Shown: positions 15,083 to 17,045 of the stretch, piece after piece
Numbering within the stretch: position 1 is the first letter of the stretch
Layout: each line of letters opens with the position of its first letter
Notes under the pieces: generated by a model
Databases searched by the model: none
What the model saw: only the letters and a program-made list of their open reading frames with translations
Told to the model about the DNA's origin: nothing
Assembly (NCBI GenBank): GCA_900539505.1
Contig: UQCL01000047.1
Span: 1-17,045, forward strand
Length of the DNA: 17,045 bases
Direction: 5' to 3'
Origin: an uncultured Campylobacter sp.
GTDB taxonomy: Bacteria > Campylobacterota > Campylobacteria > Campylobacterales > Campylobacteraceae
Program-made: the position numbers and the translations under genes

Positions 15083-16074
15083 TTAAACTGCTCCAATAAT
15101 CTAATATCGCCTTCAAATAGTGAGCGCAGATCGGGGATACCGTGCAGCAGCATCGCAAATCTCTCCACGCCAAGCCCAAATGCGTATCCGCTGACGTTTT
15201 TCCAGCCCACCGCTTTAAAGACGTTAGGATCGACCACGCCGCTGCCTAGCACCTCGAGCCAGCCCGTCTGCTTACAGACGCGGCATCCGTGGCCGTGGCA
15301 GAAAATACAGCTGATATCGACCTCGGTGCTAGGCTCCGTAAACGGAAAGAAGCTCGGGCGGAAGCGCACTTTCACGTCCCCAAACATATAGCGCAAAAAT
15401 TCCTCTAAAACGTATTTTAAATTTGCAAAGCTCACGCGGTCTCCCTGCTCGACTACGAGGCCTTCTACTTGATGAAACATCGGCGTGTGGGTTAGATCCA
15501 TATCGCGGCGAAAGACCGAGCCCGGGGCGATCATACGCACCGGCGGAGCTTTAAATTTCTCCATCGTGCGGATCTGAACGCCGCTGGTGTGCGTGCGTAG
15601 CAGCCGCCCGTCATTTAGATAAAACGTATCTTGCATATCGCGCGCAGGGTGGTATTTGGGTAAATTTAGCGCTTCAAAATTATGGAAGTCGTCCTCGATG
15701 AGCGGGCCGCTTTCGACGCTGAAATTTTGCGCGATGAAGTAGTCAATGATCTTATCCATCGTCTCCATCACGGGGTGCAGCGCGCCGCAGCTTACGTTTT
15801 CGTTAAAAAGCGTGACGTCGATTGCTTCATTTTTCATAGCCTCTTTTTGCTCCGCCTCTTCCAAGATCGCCTTTTTTGCGGCGATGAGCTCGCTGAAATA
15901 ATCGCGCTTTTCATTCGCGCTTACGGCAAGCTCTTTTTTCTGCTCGGGCGCTGCGGATTTGAGCTCGGAAAAAAGCGCCGTTATGATGCCTTTTTTGCCG
16001 AAAAGCTCCAAGCGCACGGCTTCCAGCTCGCTTAGGCTCGATGCGGCGTCGATTTTTGCTTTAATCTCTTGCAA
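15079..16074 (-). CDS. pheS: Phenylalanyl-tRNA synthetase alpha subunit
   Basis: This 331-residue catalytic subunit has an N-terminal coiled-coil at about 1-85 and a class II core. Visible motifs are YHPARDMQDTFY (141-152), RTHTS (160-164), SVFRRDMDLTHTPMFHQ (186-202), the FRPSFFPFTEPS segment (238-249), and motif 3 FGLGVERFAML (299-309). Cysteines 256, 259, 264 and 267 form a zinc-type cluster. The start is TTG at 16072-16074: AAGGA lies six bases upstream and no ATG is available nearby that keeps the coiled-coil start. It is the first gene of the minus-strand cluster, divergent from the HIT gene. No leader peptide with a Phe run is seen in the short upstream spacer, so attenuation by that route is not supported. 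Confidence 0.98.
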   Translation of the reverse strand: MQEIKAKIDAASSLSELEAVRLELFGKKGIITALFSELKSAAPEQKKELAVSANEKRDYFSELIAAKKAILEEAEQKEAMKNEAIDVTLFNENVSCGALHPVMETMDKIIDYFIAQNFSVESGPLIEDDFHNFEALNLPKYHPARDMQDTFYLNDGRLLRTHTSGVQIRTMEKFKAPPVRMIAPGSVFRRDMDLTHTPMFHQVEGLVVEQGDRVSFANLKYVLEEFLRYMFGDVKVRFRPSFFPFTEPSTEVDISCIFCHGHGCRVCKQTGWLEVLGSGVVDPNVFKAVGWKNVSGYAFGLGVERFAMLLHGIPDLRSLFEGDIRLLEQFK

Positions 16075-16106
16075 ATTCTATCCTTGTGGTTAAATTTAAT
16101 GGTACG

Positions 16107-16112
16107 ATTGTA
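16107..16112 (-). promoter_or_regulatory. Probable -10 box of the pheS operon
   Basis: The minus strand reads TACAAT in the context TAACTACAATCG, 32 bases before the pheS start. It lies in the 129-base divergent spacer shared with the HIT gene promoter. Confidence 0.55.
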
Positions 16113-16162
16113 GTTAAAATTTGATAAAAGCTAGGTAAATTTGCGTGTTTGGATTTTTTGGC

Positions 16163-16168
16163 TATAAT
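16163..16168 (+). promoter_or_regulatory. Probable -10 box of the HIT gene
   Basis: A perfect TATAAT in the context TTTTTTGGCTATAATCGCGG lies 35 bases before the ATG at 16204. The T-rich stretch just upstream fits Campylobacter sigma-70 promoters, which lack a clear -35 box. Confidence 0.65.
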
Positions 16169-16203
16169 CGCGGCTAAATTTCAACCTTATAAAAGGATCT
16201 AAA

Positions 16204-16560
16204 ATGAACGTCTTCGAAAAGATCGTAAACGGCGAAATCCCGTGCAATAAAGTGTTAGAGAACGATGAATTTTTGGCTTTCCACGATATCAACCCAAAAG
16301 CGCCGATCCATATCCTGGCGATCCCTAAAAAATGCTACGAAAACTTTCAAGTAACACCGCCTGAAGTGATGAGCAAAATGAGCGCTTTTATCCAAGAAGT
16401 AACTCGCAAAATGGGGCTTGATAAGAGTGGATACCGTCTCGTTTGCAACTGTGGCGAAAATGGGGGTCAGGAAGTGATGCATCTGCACTTTCATATCCTG
16501 GGCGGAATGAAGCTACCGTGGGACCGCGTCAGCGACCGCAATACCGAAGAGAATTTTTAA
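16204..16560 (+). CDS. HIT family (HINT-like) nucleotide hydrolase
   Basis: This 118-residue cytosolic protein is of the histidine-triad superfamily, close to the PKCI-1/HINT branch. Members hydrolyse nucleoside phosphoramidates and aminoacyl-AMP-type adducts; the physiological substrate here is unknown. The triad HLHFHILGG has H93, H95 and H97. The N-terminal IFEKI-like opening (NVFEKIVNGEIPCNKV), the FHDINPKAP segment (26-34) and the GQEVMH segment (88-93) are also typical, as is the length. The start is ATG at 16204 with AAAAGGA at 16191-16197. It is transcribed alone between a clear -10 box and a strong hairpin, divergent from pheS, the same arrangement I recall in C. jejuni. Confidence 0.95.
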   Translation: MNVFEKIVNGEIPCNKVLENDEFLAFHDINPKAPIHILAIPKKCYENFQVTPPEVMSKMSAFIQEVTRKMGLDKSGYRLVCNCGENGGQEVMHLHFHILGGMKLPWDRVSDRNTEENF

Positions 16561-16587
16561 GACTAGAGCTTAATTCTATAAAAACTA

Positions 16588-16621
16588 AAATTCCGTGAAA
16601 TTGTGAAATTTTACGGAATTT
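16588..16621 (+). terminator. Terminator of the HIT gene
   Basis: AAATTCCGTGAAATT (16588-16602) pairs with AATTTTACGGAATTT (16607-16621) over 15 positions around the tetraloop GTGA. The only non-Watson-Crick position is G:U in plus-strand RNA, which would be A:C on the other strand. This favours the HIT direction. It begins 28 bases after the stop. The tail is only moderately T-rich. Confidence 0.7.
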
Positions 16622-17045
16622 GCGAAATTCTTTGAAATTTTTAAAATTCCGCTTCATTTATAAGCACCGAGGTTTTAAAAATAATCAAAATAGTAAAACT
16701 ATAAGCTAAATTTATCATCAGATACTAAAGAGCAATATAAAATTTATCACAAACTAGCTCTTAGCAAATGCTGTTTTTTAGCTACAAAGCCTTGGCTTTT
16801 AGAATTTTTACGGCTATGAAATTTGAAATCGACAAGAAATTTTAACGACGCGGCAAAATTTTAAACGAAACCGAGCTTTATAAAAAGAGTTATGCTTTTA
16901 CATGGCGAATGAGTTAAATTTCAATTATATGAAATTTAAAACCTACATGAATTTTGCTTTGAATGAGCGATTCGGCTTTAGTTTTCAAGCAGAATTTAAA
17001 ATTTTAGTGTGAAATTATAATCTTAGAATTTTAAAATTTTTTGAA
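16622..17045. other. AT-rich end of the window with no gene seen
   Basis: About 420 bases are rich in AAATTT words. The small perfect hairpin AAAGCC-TT-GGCTTT (16786-16799) is followed by TTAGAATTTTT, which could be a terminator for something outside the recognisable genes. No open frame, tRNA or other RNA signature was recognised. Confidence 0.45.

Noticed and set aside
16075..16203. PheS leader-peptide attenuator
   Set aside because: No short open frame with consecutive Phe codons or competing hairpins was seen in the divergent spacer.
49..17045. tRNA or rRNA genes, CRISPR arrays and insertion sequences
   Set aside because: I looked for T-arm signatures, regularly spaced repeats and transposase motifs by eye and saw none.

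Overview
The window looks like one end of a draft-assembly contig from a Campylobacter. The evidence for the genus is the gene order pheS-pheT-aroA-ispH-rpsA-serA with a divergent HIT-family gene, an order I recall from Campylobacter jejuni, together with AT-rich spacers full of AAATTTAAA-like words. Coding regions look richer in G+C than in C. jejuni, so a higher-GC oral or intestinal species such as C. gracilis, C. showae or C. rectus is a reasonable guess, not a firm call. The first 48 bases are not genomic: they are an Illumina Nextera P7/i7 adapter with a readable index, so genomic sequence starts at base 49.

Left part (49-2184): a small DUF465/YdcH-like coiled-coil gene with its own promoter and a downstream inverted repeat, an 850 bp stretch with no convincing gene, a small unrecognised helical protein on the minus strand, and a short Fur-family regulator on the minus strand.

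Metal region (1831-5390): the Fur-like gene is divergent from a two-gene unit. The first gene is a ZnuA-type periplasmic zinc-binding protein with a very His-rich loop. The second starts 3 bases later and encodes a signal-peptide/DUF1007 domain fused to a NicO-type permease, matching a fusion of Haemophilus ZevA and ZevB. No ZnuB/ZnuC ABC permease genes are present here. A compact set of AGTTGC/GCAACT half-sites just upstream of the znuA -10 box is a good operator candidate for the Fur-like protein. This is the most interesting system in the window.

Middle (5632-7225): a DUF3137 membrane-protein gene split by a one-base frameshift in an A6 run, then about 620 bp of repeat-rich sequence without a convincing gene, then the strand-specific terminator of the serA cluster.

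Right part (7242-16074, minus strand): pheS and pheT (phenylalanyl-tRNA synthetase), aroA (shikimate pathway) and ispH (isoprenoid pathway) are overlapping and probably co-translated. rpsA (ribosomal protein S1) follows with a probable promoter of its own, then serA (serine biosynthesis) after a hairpin spacer. A HIT-family gene diverges from pheS, has a clear promoter and terminator, and is followed by about 420 bp of AT-rich non-coding sequence to the end. No tRNA, rRNA, insertion sequence or CRISPR array was seen.
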